Notes under the pieces: generated by a model | The model's input: only the letters and a program-made list of their open reading frames with translations | What the model was told of the DNA's origin: nothing | Database searches by the model: none | From: Pollenia angustigena | Lineage: Eukaryota; Arthropoda; Insecta; Diptera; Polleniidae | NCBI GenBank assembly: GCA_930367215.1 | Contig: OV884059.1 | Coordinates: 226,485,803-226,549,802, forward strand | Length of the DNA: 64,000 nucleotides | Reading direction: 5' to 3' | In this document: one piece after another, positions 22,718 through 32,078 of the stretch | How the letters are laid out: every line of letters starts with the position of its first letter | Position numbering within the stretch: position 1 is the first letter of the stretch | Made by a program: the position numbers and the translations under genes

Positions 22718-22911
22718 TGTTATGTATTTCATGATGATTGAATACCTTTGTAGTCCTGCAATATTGTTCGCAAAATTAACTGTTATTCTTAATACTTGAG
22801 TTACTTTAATATTTAATAATTGGATACATAGTAAATTCTTTACTCTTGCTTTGCATAATATTCGCTTATTAACGTTGAACAAAGAAAGTTGTTTTATTGA
22901 AACATGTAACA
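22718..22911 (+). repeat. 3' LTR of Ty3/gypsy element
   Basis: 194 bp, TGTTATG to GTAACA, one base different from the 5' LTR. Confidence 0.95.
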
Positions 22912-23900
22912 TGTTATAATATTTGCTTTCAAGAATATTCGCATGATAATAATTTAATAACTTCCGATGAAAGCATACAGCGCTTTCTTTGAGCGTGCGA
23001 GTAATTACGCGTAGTGACGATATAACGAAATTAGACTATTTATTGTATCTTAAAAACTGGAGCTACGTCCCTTTCTCCCTTTTGCGAGCAGAGATGCATG
23101 AATTATCTGTCTCATTTTGCTAACATCATAAAAGACTTGTCGCTTCCTTTCTTAAGCTACGCTTAGACCCCCTGACCTATGCACTTTATATGTTTTGAAC
23201 ATTACTTTAGCTGCTAGTTGTGCCATGCCAAGGTATTTGGTGATGAAAATTTCTTTAAGGGGTAGCTCCGACATGCTACCATTGAAGGGGATTAGGGGTG
23301 GATGTTGAAGGAGGGCCTACCGGGGATTTAATAACTTCCTATCCCCGAAAACAAAAGGTGTGCTTTTCGGGTTCTTTTGCGCCCCGTTTTCTATTTGTCG
23401 GTAATTTAGGCAATACACACTGGTACATAAAATATTGTTTATGCAGGTCCATTTACAACAAAGATGCACCCCAGCCCGATGAGTCATAGCTAGACTGAAA
23501 AGTTAGTCACCTGCCAGTGTGGCGGATGGACAACAGACACCAGCGCATTGAGTCGTGACAGAGGTACTTGCCATTTCGGGACTTAAACTATTTTTAGCAA
23601 TTAAGGCTTTCCCGCCTCTTTTGTCCGAAATTTATATAAGTTTTTAATATAAATTTCAGAATTTTTATTTTCCCGCTTGTTTTTAAAAACATAAGTCATA
23701 AAAGTTTTCTTATCTCATTTAGCAGCCATACTGGAAAAAGATCGGCGTTTTTTATTCAAAGGTTACCAAACAAAAGTGTATTTATTTAAAAAAATTGGAA
23801 ATAGTTGGTGCAAATATTTATAGTGATTTTGTTATAGTGCTACATACAACTTTGAGTTGGTATCACTGCTTTATTTGAGAACATTTAACAGCTGATATTT
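22912..23900. other. no gene; GC-richer island at about 23170-23590
   Basis: The stretch 23170-23590 has clearly more G and C than its surroundings, with phrases such as GGAGGGCCTACCGGGG and CAGTGTGGCGGATGG. The 63-codon frame 23298-23489 (GNLGNTHWYIKYC) is not assignable. It may be the 5' part of a non-LTR element, but I cannot support that. Confidence 0.3.
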
Positions 23901-23917
23901 GCTTTTTGTTTAGCTTG

Positions 23918-24246
23918 CTTACACCAGAGCAACGCGTGCAAATTGTTGAAATTTTTAATCAAAATTATTCGGCGAAGCATAAATTGATATTGATTTTGAA
24001 TTTCCATTAAAAATTTTAAATTCCGATGAAGCCCATTTCTTGTTGATAAGTAAATAAGCAGAATTGTTGCATTTGGAGTGAGGAGATTCCACAGGTTTTT
24101 GTCGAAACACCATTACATCAACAGAAAATAACTGTTTGGTGCCCTTTATTGGCTTTATGGTCAGAATGCGCAAAGTTGTTGAAAATTGATGTTCTAGGTT
24201 GCGCCTTCTACGCGCCAGCCACATGGCAAAAATCATATTTAAACAT
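23918..24246 (+). pseudogene. mariner transposase remnant, internally deleted
   Basis: Plus-strand translation starts LTPEQRVQIVEIFNQNYSAK, the N-terminal helix of mariner transposases. After a large deletion it continues NKQNCCIWSEEIPQVFVETP, then HQQKITVWC, and ends RLLRASHMAKIIFKH-stop, the usual mariner C-terminus. The helix-turn-helix remainder and the second and third catalytic Asp regions are missing. Confidence 0.75.
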
Positions 24247-25702
24247 TAATTTCATGCAATTTTCTTTCTAATAAAACCCGTTTCATTGATATCAAAAGTA
24301 TATTTCCTCGTTTTATTATGATTTAAACTTGTGTCACGCTATAAAAAAAAACAGCCTTTATAACATAGAGTGCAATTATTATTTTTGTTTCGCACCGGTA
24401 AAATTTGGACATATTTTTAACCTAGCATTTACACATGCCACTGCCAGTTCGAAAAACTCAATACACTCACACTTTTTTACTAATACACTCACATTTTTCG
24501 CAATGGCAGCTCCATTGGCAGCAAAAATTGCATGCGAGTGGAAATTTGGCACTTGCATGCCACTAAATGTCAAAACGATAAGCAATGTTACCCTGTTCAA
24601 AATTTAATTCACATTTACTGGATTGTTGTCAAATAGATATTGAAGTTTTAACTTAATAAATAATTATTATGATTAATTTTTTAAAAACGCGCATAAATAA
24701 AAGCAAGTTTGTTAATAATAGAGCATTAATATCGTTAAAATAATGCTCATATAAATAAATGAAAAAATTTCCCCAAAAATTTGCCATTATGATTAAGAAA
24801 GTCCGTGCTTAAGTTTTGTCCGACACTGTATATCCGACGCATGGACATTGTTAAATTGTATACAAATACAGAAACATATATGTATATTTAAAATAGAAAG
24901 CCATCTATCTATTAACCAGGACTTAAAACAATTTTTTTTTTGTTTCGTTGGAAAAGCACTTTTATCAAACTACGCTTAAAAACAATGATTCAAACATGCA
25001 TTACGAAGTCGGTGCTAAAATTCATAAAAAAAACTCTAAAACGGATAAATATATTGTTTTTGCCTTTATTGGTCGCACAACTAAAAACATGAAATTGCAT
25101 ATGGGTAAATCCAAAGTGTTGAACATGACAGACGTACGCATCAAAAATGCAATAACATTTTAAACAAGAAATTTTTTTACGTTATCTTAACCCTTAAATA
25201 AAAGCACTAAGAAAGCACTGTTATCTATGCTAAAGTTTATGGAGGGCACGATTCTAAGTCAAAGATATTGGCAAAAGAAGTAGCGGTTCGAACGTGAAAA
25301 AACAGAAGTAGTTTTTGTGGCCATGTATAAAAAGGCGTAATTCAGCGAAACCTGGCACAATTTTTTAGTCAAACTACTTTCAGAATTTTACGTAGCAATG
25401 TAACATTAAAATGTCTTGGTTTGATTCCAAAATCTCCTGTATTTTCTTTTTTTCAAGCCAAAATCTGGGTCGATACGTGACATTCGAACGTGAAATTTTT
25501 TCCAAATAATTTAACTGAGCAATGATTAAAATAAAATTAAAATTAACCGTTAATCCGAATAACATATTTCTCTTTGAACTCTTCCTTACAATGGGTGATC
25601 CAAGCAGAGATACTTTTTTCAATAGCCTTTTTGTGACAGATCACGTGTGAGTCGTGTCATGCTGACATGTTATTTTTGTTTACTATTGCTTGGCATTTCA
25701 TA
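24247..25702. other. no gene; dispersed repeat fragments
   Basis: Holds the copy of the 76-114 repeat (24460-24499) and a segment at 25016-25070 matching 16395-16450. A 71-codon frame at 24948-25163 ends LHMGKSKVLNMTDVRIK; a similar phrase LHMGKSCVTNATFARVF can be read at 54300-54350, suggesting debris of one coding family. Function unknown. Confidence 0.35.
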
Positions 25703-26661
25703 ATGGAAAGATTTACGCCTGAACAACGTTTACAAATCGTTCAATTTTATTACGAAAATTCACGTTCTGTGAGCAATGTGTTTCGTGCACTTCGCTCAAC
25801 TTTGGTCAACATAATCGGCCTATAGACCACGTCCAGCACGCTGTGAAGAAAATATAGCGGCCGTAGCTGAGAGTGTACAAGAAGACCGTGGAGAGTCGGC
25901 GCCGTTCGCAGCAACTCGGGCTGACGTATGGAACGACTTGGCGCATTTTACGTCGAGATCTTAAATTGAAAGCGTACAAAATACAGCTAGTGCAACAACT
26001 GAAGCCGCTCGACCTTCCCAAGCGACATCGCTTCGCTCTATGGGCTCTTGAAAAGTTCCAAGAAGATCCGACGTTTTCGAGGCAAATTTTGTTCAGCAAC
26101 AAAATTGCCGCATTTCGGACGAAGAGCAACCTGAAGAGATTCAAGAACTGCGCCTTCATCCAGAAAAAACAACGGTTTGGTGTGGTTTGTAGGCCGGTGG
26201 AATCATCGGTCCATATTTCTTTAAAAATGATGCCGGTGCGAACGTAACCGTCAATGGCGACCGTTATCGTGCCATGATAACCGACTATTTGATGCCTGAA
26301 ATTGAAGCTCGTGATCTCGGCGACATTTGGTTTCAGCAAGACGGCGCCACTTCCCACACATCGCATCAATCAATGGATTTATTGAGAGCACACTTCGGTG
26401 AGCACATAATTTCACGTTTTGGGCCAGTCGATTGGCCACCAAGATCGTGTGATATCACACCGTTAGACTTTTTCCTGTGGGGATATGTATTATGCGGACA
26501 AACCCGCTTCGATTCAGGCCTTGGAGGAAAACATCTCGCGTGTCATTCGCCAGTTACCAATCGAAATGCTCGAACGAGTTATCGAAAATTGGACTCAACG
26601 TATGGACCATCTGCGACGTAGCAACGGCCAACATTTGATAGAAATAATCTTTAAAAAATAA
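25703..26661 (+). pseudogene. mariner transposase, frameshifted and deleted
   Basis: The reading starts MERFTPEQRLQIVQFYYENS at 25703 and finishes at LIEIIFKK-stop at 26661. In between, two frames carry most of a mariner transposase: RRSQQLGLTYGTTWRILRRD (HTH), PLDLPKRHRFALWALEKFQ, IWFQQDGATSHTS (second catalytic Asp) and CDITPLDFFLWGYV (third Asp of DD34D). The first catalytic Asp region (usual SDEAHF) is destroyed by a deletion (FSNKIAAF), and there are further deletions before the first HTH end and after WGYV. Terminal inverted repeats were not located with confidence. Minus-strand frames here are shadows. Confidence 0.9.
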
Positions 26662-26938
26662 ATGCCGAAGAATGTTCTTTCAAATGATAATAAGCACTCC
26701 CCATTAAATTTGAATTTTCTGTATTTTTTTCTTTAAAAAAGTAGGGAACCTCGAAATGGATCACGCTTTATTACAGACCATGTAAGAAATTTTTTTTGGA
26801 ATAATTTTTATCAAATATCACCTCTTTTTAGGAAGATATTATTAAAGAAAACATACAATAAAACATTCTCACAAATAAGAAATTACGTTTGCACAACTTT
26901 GAAGTCTAATTCTTCATCTAAGTGAACAAATTTATAAA
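26662..26938. other. no gene recognised
   Basis: AT-rich flank between the mariner and the next repeat; nothing seen. Confidence 0.3.
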
Positions 26939-26959
26939 ATTAGTAAAATCCAAATTTTT

Positions 26960-27687
26960 AATATTTTTAATTAGGCTTAAGTTCATGAAATTTAATTTTT
27001 ATTAAATTATTTTTATGAAGAAATTAAATTTCATGAACTTAAGCCTAATTAAAAATATTAAAAATTTGGATTAAAAACCATAAATAGTTCAACAAAATAA
27101 CCACAATACTAATTATTGTTAGAGCTAAGGCACGAGCTCTATGTGTACATTTGTCCTTCAAGTTGTGCTGAAAAAGGTCAACAGAAAAGAGAAAGACAAA
27201 GTGAAAAAACAAAAAAATGTACTTGGACTTCAAGAAAAATTCTTGACGAAAGTACGGAAAAAACAGAAGTAAAGGAAAAAACATGTAAAATCAATTATTA
27301 AAATCAAAAATGGATAATCATTCAGGAAAGCAAATTTCGATCTACCAAATGTTAAAATACAATTTGGTTTAAGGATTGATGTTTGACTAGTGACGTCAGC
27401 AGTCGTCGATGGCTGCGAGTGTAAGACGGCAAATCCATCTGAGGAGATCGAGTGGTTGCGATCGAAACATGTCATGGTAACCTGCCGGCCAGGGTTCGAG
27501 CCCGAGCCACGTCAAGAATGAAAGATTATCAATAACAATTTTAATTAATTTTCATGTTGTAAAATTCCTTTCTTCACAAAAATAATTTAATAACAATTAA
27601 ATTTCATGAACTTAAGCCTAATTAAAAATATTAAAAATTTGGATTAAAAACCATAAATAGTTCAACAAAATAACCACAATACTAATT
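26960..27687 (+). repeat. tRNA-core repeat with long inverted ends, copy 1 (compound)
   Basis: It starts TAATATTTTTAATTAGGC and ends ACCACAATACTAATT. The first 155 bp are a short version (left end directly joined to inverted end plus tail, 26960-27115). A unique segment (27116-27300) then leads into a core shared with copy 2 (53090-53599) and a second tail. The core (about 27435-27520) has pol III box-like sequences GATCGAGTGGTTGCGATC and GGTTCGAGCCC. About 20 bp flanking both sides (26939-26959 and 27688-27708, starting ATTAGTAAAATC) is duplicated with two mismatches. Short frames within it are not credible genes. Confidence 0.65.
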
Positions 27688-27708
27688 ATTAGTAAAATCT
27701 AAATATTT

Positions 27709-27891
27709 CTTTATAACAATATCGTAAAAACATCAGCTTTGAATAACTTTTTAATTTTCGGTCACGGTGGACCTTTTGACGGAAATGCGCATATTCACAT
27801 GCGTAGTATTTTAAAGATGGAATATTTTTTAATAAGTAAATTTTTTCAATTTAAATCTGTTTTCTGTTTAGAGTACTTACCTTTTTAGTGC
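27709..27891. other. no feature
   Basis: Short AT-rich spacer between the tRNA-core repeat and the hAT element; nothing seen. Confidence 0.3.
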
Positions 27892-28014
27892 ATATTTATT
27901 AGGGTATTTAATTAATCGAGGTCTTGTATTGATCGATTAATCGCGCGAATAATTATTCGAGGTTAAAATTTAATCGAAAAATAATCAAACAATTTAATAT
28001 TATTTAACAAGGTT

Positions 28015-28240
28015 ACGTATAATGTGCTAAATTCCCATTCCATACTATTGACAAACTGAAGTTTATTGTTGATGGGATAAGCTATTCCTATGCGCATTTC
28101 ACTGGTTGCTTAGGCCAGATCGTCAGGAAACTTCATCCAAAGATTTTAGACAACTAAAGATTTTATAAAAATAAAACTGTTAAGCGAATAAGAATTATAA
28201 GCCCCAGTTTTACTTGTAACAATATCAAAGCTTAAGCTTA
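28015..28240 (-). repeat. hammerhead-bearing repeat, copy A
   Basis: Shares with 29907-30135 and 30333-30470 the block from 'TGCTAAATTCCCAT' through GCGCATTTCACTGGTTGCTT and beyond, to 'CAATATCAAAGCTTAA'. It is the most diverged of the three. The hammerhead fold is listed separately. Confidence 0.75.
28081..28134 (-). ncRNA. hammerhead ribozyme, type I, copy A
   Basis: Minus strand: CUGACGA (28120-28126), stem II CUGG/CCAG with loop CCUAAGCAA, then GAAA, then the palindrome AUGCGCAU as a minimal stem III, then A17. Predicted cleavage lies between 28089 and 28088. Stem I pairs GUUUC with GGAAU (G-U pairs included). All core positions fit the CUGANGA...GAAA...UH rule. It is predicted from sequence only. 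Confidence 0.7.
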
Positions 28241-28399
28241 TTTGGTTAATCGAATAATTTTAATTTTGTCTAGTTTAGAAGTTTAAAAATAAGACCAAAA
28301 CTTTATAATTTTTAACATAAAAATTTTATTAAAAAAGTTGCTACAAACTAAAAAAAGGTACTTCAGGTAATTAAAGAGAAAACATTTTTAAATAAGAAA

Positions 28400-28578
28400 A
28401 CATCAAAATTCAAGCGTACTTCCAAAAAAAAAACTTTCAAAAATAGTATACAGTTTAAATGTTTATGTTTCAAACGATTTCTGTCTTTTGTTTTGATGAA
28501 ACTTGATTTAGAAAAGATTCTTTCACTTATTGGTGACGTTAGTGAGATTGAAAGTAAAGCGTTATAAAGCAAAGCCAA
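28400..28578 (-). pseudogene. hAT transposase C-terminal dimerisation domain
   Basis: Minus-strand residues LLSISLTSPISERIFSKSSF and then TKDRNRLKHKHLNCILFLK match the hAT C-terminal pattern 'LSIPATSA.SER.FS..G.I...+R.RL......LLFL'. Upstream coding sequence is broken by stops. It belongs to the element at 27900-29070. Confidence 0.75.
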
Positions 28579-29077
28579 TTTCTCCGTTATTTTTCTTGTC
28601 TTTTCTAAAAATTAGTAGTCTTCCGTAAAACCACTTGAGTCTCTTTTTGATTTTTTTTTTTTAACAATTTAAATACTTTTAATAGTCTTGGTTAGGTCTG
28701 GTAGAAGGTTGTTTTCATTCGTCTCAAAAAAATCATTTTCTTCATCTGAATCATTGTGGTTAAAGTCTGTACTAAACAGTCTTAAAAATTAATTATTCCC
28801 AAACTCTTTGGTTTCTGTCTTTGTACTATCCTATTTAAAAAAAAAATTGTTACTCGAAGTAAATAAAAGAGTATTTAAAATGTACCCGGTTGTTTCTTTA
28901 CATAAAAGAAAAAACTAATACTGCCAAAAAAAAAAACAATATTCGATTAATCAACATAAATTATTCGAACTATTTCTTAATCGAATATAAGCAATTTTAA
29001 ATTATTCGAACAGCTAATCGCCCAAAATTAATCGATTAATCGAACATCGGTTAATTGTTTGAATACCCTAATAATTA

Positions 29078-29801
29078 TAGATGGGAAAAGGGTAAATATC
29101 CAATTGGTAAATACCCGGTAAATAGGGAAAATTTGGTAAAAAGGGTGGGTATAAAAGTTTTGTACACAATTTGATAAAAATTATTGTTTAATTTAATCAA
29201 TATTATCTAGCGGTAAATATTGAAAGCACCGCAAGTGGCAGGCCTTTTTGAAGGCCTCTATAAATTTCTATAAATATAAATTTCTTTTTTAAAGACCTTC
29301 CTAACTAAATATTCATTAAACATTCGCTACTCTTTTTCTTTAAGAAGGCAGAAAGAAAGTTTTTCCCTCCTTAAAGGGAACGAAGTTGTTTTTGAAGGGA
29401 GTGTGGAAGAGCTTGCTCCCAAAGACAACATGTTTAAAAAATGAATAAGTATGGAATGCGGCGAGGAGTTCTAGAGTCTGCTAAAGCAGGCCTTCTGTTA
29501 GTACTCTTTACTTATTCTTGTTGCCGCTGGGTAGCTTCACTAATAAACACATGCCTTCTGCACAATTTTAAATCAATATACTCCGATTTATTGTAGTTTT
29601 AGTGAAAATTTAACCAGCTTTTTAATATGTAACGACGTTTTTAAAAAAACAAAAAGTAATTTAAAATCAAATTATGTATGTTTATTGACAGTTTATGATT
29701 GTCATATCTATTTGTGTTTTATAAATAACCAAATTAATTCCCAAAAAAAAAGAATATACCAGTCCCAGACATCAGGTAAATACCCGATAGAATCCCATCT
29801 A
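29078..29801. mobile_element. possible TAGATGGGA-ended element
   Basis: TAGATGGGA at the left and TCCCATCTA at the right are inverted, with GGTAAATACCCG phrases just inside both ends. No target duplication fits, and the left end abuts the hAT at 29070. It carries an AGGCCTTTTTGAAGGCCTC phrase (about 29252) related to ones at 45940 and 48400. Low certainty. Confidence 0.4.
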
Positions 29802-29906
29802 TTTGCATAATGGGTGTTTTTAAAGGCAGAAAATGTTTGATGTAAAAACTAGCAATAACAGGAAATTAAAAGGACAATTTAGTGGCAAAGAAAAGTATTT
29901 ACTATT

Positions 29907-30135
29907 AATAAGATTTCTGTATGACGTGCTAAGTTCCCATTTTCTCATATTTGATAAATACACTAAGATAAATTGATGAGGGAAAGCTAGCTTCTATGCG
30001 CATTTCACTGGTTGCTTAGGCCAGCTCATCAGGAAACCTTTTCCAAAGATTTAAGAAAAGCCAAAAATATTATACAAATAAAACCCTAAAAGCGAATAAG
30101 TCTTACTTGTACCAATATCAAAGCTTAAACAAAAC
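29907..30135 (-). repeat. hammerhead-bearing repeat, copy B
   Basis: Begins TTATTAATAAGATTTCTGT as in copy C and extends past the ribozyme to 'CAATATCAAAGCTTAAAC' as in copy A. Nearly identical to copy C over 125 bp. Confidence 0.8.
29989..30038 (-). ncRNA. hammerhead ribozyme, type I, copy B
   Basis: Minus strand: CUGAUGA (30026-30032), a 5-bp stem II (GCUGG/CCAGU, with a G-U pair) and loop CCUAAGCAA, then GAAA. The 8-nt palindrome AUGCGCAU forms stem III and A17 follows. Predicted cleavage lies between 29995 and 29994. Stem I pairs GGUUUC (30033-30038) with GAAGCU (29989-29994) over six base pairs. This is the best of the three copies; the core is invariant. Confidence 0.8.
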
Positions 30136-30332
30136 ACCAACAATAAACAGTGAGTTTATCTTTTCTTACATTCCCCTACAATTGGTTGGCTTTTTTCCGA
30201 CTCGAATTGCAGTTGTAAGTGGGTAAAAAGAAAAAACAAATTGCTTCAACAAAAAAACAATTTGCCAGTTTATTTTTTTGCACGGGCACATGCAAGTATA
30301 TTATCAAAGTTATTTTTGGGAATACAAAATTT
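30136..30332. other. no gene recognised
   Basis: AT-rich spacer between hammerhead copies; the 73-codon minus frame overlapping it shows no domain. Confidence 0.3.
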
Positions 30333-30466
30333 ATTATTAATAAGATTTCTGTATGACGTGTGCTAAGTTCCCATTTTCTCATATTTGATAAATACACTAA
30401 GATTAATTGTTGAGGGAAAGCTAGCTTCTATGCGCATTTCACTGGTTGCTTAGGCCAGCTCATCAG
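30333..30466 (-). repeat. hammerhead-bearing repeat, copy C
   Basis: Matches copy B until the first base of the CUGAUGA core and then stops: downstream bases AAAAGTATTT are unrelated. The upstream flank (TTATCAAAGTTATTTTTGGG, 30301-30320) recurs at 61687 beside a rearranged fragment of the same repeat. Confidence 0.75.
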
Positions 30467-30470
30467 AAAA
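30423..30470 (-). ncRNA. hammerhead ribozyme, copy C, truncated stem I
   Basis: Core CUGAUGA (30460-30466), stem II, GAAA, AUGCGCAU and the UA cleavage position are as in copy B, but the strand that should form stem I is UUUU and gives only weak pairing. It is probably inactive or poorly active. Confidence 0.6.
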
Positions 30471-30555
30471 GTATTTACACATACGTAAGTATTTTATAAA
30501 CGTATATACATACAAATTTATGTTAATGGATAAGCTATTTACACTATCCTATTTA

Positions 30556-30681
30556 GGGCCATTATTATAACTTGGCGTTAGTTGTTATCCGGAAGATAAC
30601 GGATGCTTTATGATAGATAACACATTATTAACTGTCAACTTAATTTGAACTTTAACTAACTTTAAGTTTTAATAATGGCCC
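30556..30681. mobile_element. 126-bp Harbinger-type MITE
   Basis: Ends GGGCCATTATTA and TAATAATGGCCC are perfect inverted repeats flanked by TTA (30553-30555, 30682-30684). Confidence 0.85.
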
Positions 30682-30937
30682 TTAGTCGTACGATTTGTCA
30701 AAAAAATCGTGTGTGCTCATAAAGAAGGATAGTGTGGCTTAAAAATTAATTGAGTGGCAGATTTTTTGGACAAGTCTGTCCGACTTGCAAATGTTTATTT
30801 ATATGCGACCACAGTTGCATTTTCTAGTAAAGTAACTGAGTCATTTAAGTTGGCATCATTTTTGTGGGATGGTGTGGCATTGACAGCAGATTTTGAAGAC
30901 ATTTTTTATATGTCGGATAGAATTCCATCAGATTTTC

Positions 30938-32078
30938 GTATGCCAAACGGGAAATCCCGAATCCCGAAATCCCGGGATTTTTCGGGATTGACGAATTTTT
31001 AATATATCAACTTTTGTGTACAAAAATGTTCGTTTTTATTGAATTTTAATACTCTATACAAAAAAAAATTATTAAAAATTATATTTCAGTTGTATTTTTT
31101 ATTTTTATAATTCTTTTTTTTCTTTTTTAAAAATATATGTTATATATGGGCGTTTCCCCAGAATAGTCTACCAGGATGAAAAAACACAATGTTGATTATC
31201 ATCGTCTTTTATTGTTTATTATTAGAAAAAAAGTCTATGTTCTTATAAAAGAATAATTTCCTAGCATATCTGAGCTGTTTTATCTGAGAAAATTGGGCTG
31301 GAAACTGGAAAATTTTATAATTTCCTGTATTTTCTACTTCTAAAGACATTTTTATATACTTATTTTACATGCAAAAAATATGTTATGTTTACATTCTTTC
31401 TTCATAATCTCTCCATTACAATCAATTGTAAAAGGAGTATTAAGTTTTTTTGTTAAAGAAATTTGAAGACATTTATGGTAAAATGCATGGTGATAATAAT
31501 AAAAAACATATGGAAAAATCGTACGTTCGCGATCCGTACGTTCGCGACCGGTACATAAGCCAATTTAATAAAAACCAAGAGAGATATTTTATTTTGTAAA
31601 TACTGGATGGAAACCTACATTAGTACACTTTTAAAATAAATTAATCACTTTTGATAATTCCGTTTCATTACGCAGATTTTTACATTTCACTACTGTCAAC
31701 CGAAGTTGACTTCTATATTGCGTACGTTCGTGACCACACGTTTATAACTTTTATTATGAAAACTTAAACTCGATGAAATCCATCTTTTGTACTAAACATA
31801 GAGCTACCCAAATGCTGTCGAATCGCAAAAAAATGCTAGGAAAAGTTTTGTATTCTATTTTATTTGTACATCAAAAGCGTACGAACGTACGTTCGTGACC
31901 TCAGGAAATGCCCATATATATGTAATACCTTTTGAAAATTCATAAATAAATAAAAAGTGTTGTTTATTTAAAAAAAATCCCGAAATCCCGGGATCCAGAA
32001 ATTCCGGAATTTCGGGATCGGGATTTCAAAATCTCGAATCCCGGGATTTTCTAAAATCATTCCCGATTGGCATCCCTA
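30938..32078. mobile_element. CCCGGGATT-rich inverted-repeat element (hAT-like)
   Basis: The left side has ATGCCAAACGGGAAATCCCG and the right side ends TTCCCGATTGGCATCCCTA. Both edges are dense in AATCCCGGGATTT palindromes (30952-30988 and 31976-32050). TAGGGATGCCAA fits a hAT-type terminus, but the left outermost bases have diverged and no 8-bp duplication is visible. Another element (31141-31920) is inside. Confidence 0.55.
31141..31920. mobile_element. nested element with CGTACGTTCG motifs
   Basis: TATATATGGGCGTTTCCCC and GGAAATGCCCATATATA form the inverted ends. The motif CGTACGTTCGYGACC occurs at about 31523, 31536, 31721 and 31888, with an extra inverted partial copy (GCGTACGAACG), a density far above chance. 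It is non-coding. Confidence 0.6.

Larger units (their letters stand above)
18258..22911 (+). mobile_element. complete Ty3/gypsy LTR retrotransposon
   Basis: 4654 bp with two 194-bp LTRs, primer-binding site, one uninterrupted gag-pol frame, a purine tract and no envelope gene. The LTRs differ at one site, so insertion is recent on an evolutionary scale. Flanks are TGTC on the left and TGTT on the right, so a 4-bp duplication is possible only with one mismatch. The single-frame gag-pol, two zinc knuckles and the integrase style (GIVRLKMLARSSVWWPKID) recall the mag/K02A2.6-type branch (inference). Confidence 0.93.
27900..29070 (-). mobile_element. hAT element remnant, TCGATTAATCG family, copy 2
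   Basis: Ends TAGGGTATTTAATTAATCG and CGGTTAATTGTTTGAATACCCTA (inverted, imperfect) are flanked by ATATTTAT (27892-27899) and ATAATTAT (29071-29078), an 8-bp duplication with one mismatch. TCGATTAATCG and TTCGAATAA motifs are repeated at both edges. A hAT dimerisation domain is encoded on the minus strand at about 28400-28578, and a hammerhead-bearing repeat (28015-28240) lies inside. Confidence 0.75.

Noticed and set aside
25806..26369. 187-codon minus frame
   Set aside because: It is antisense to the mariner transposase remnant, which explains the sequence.
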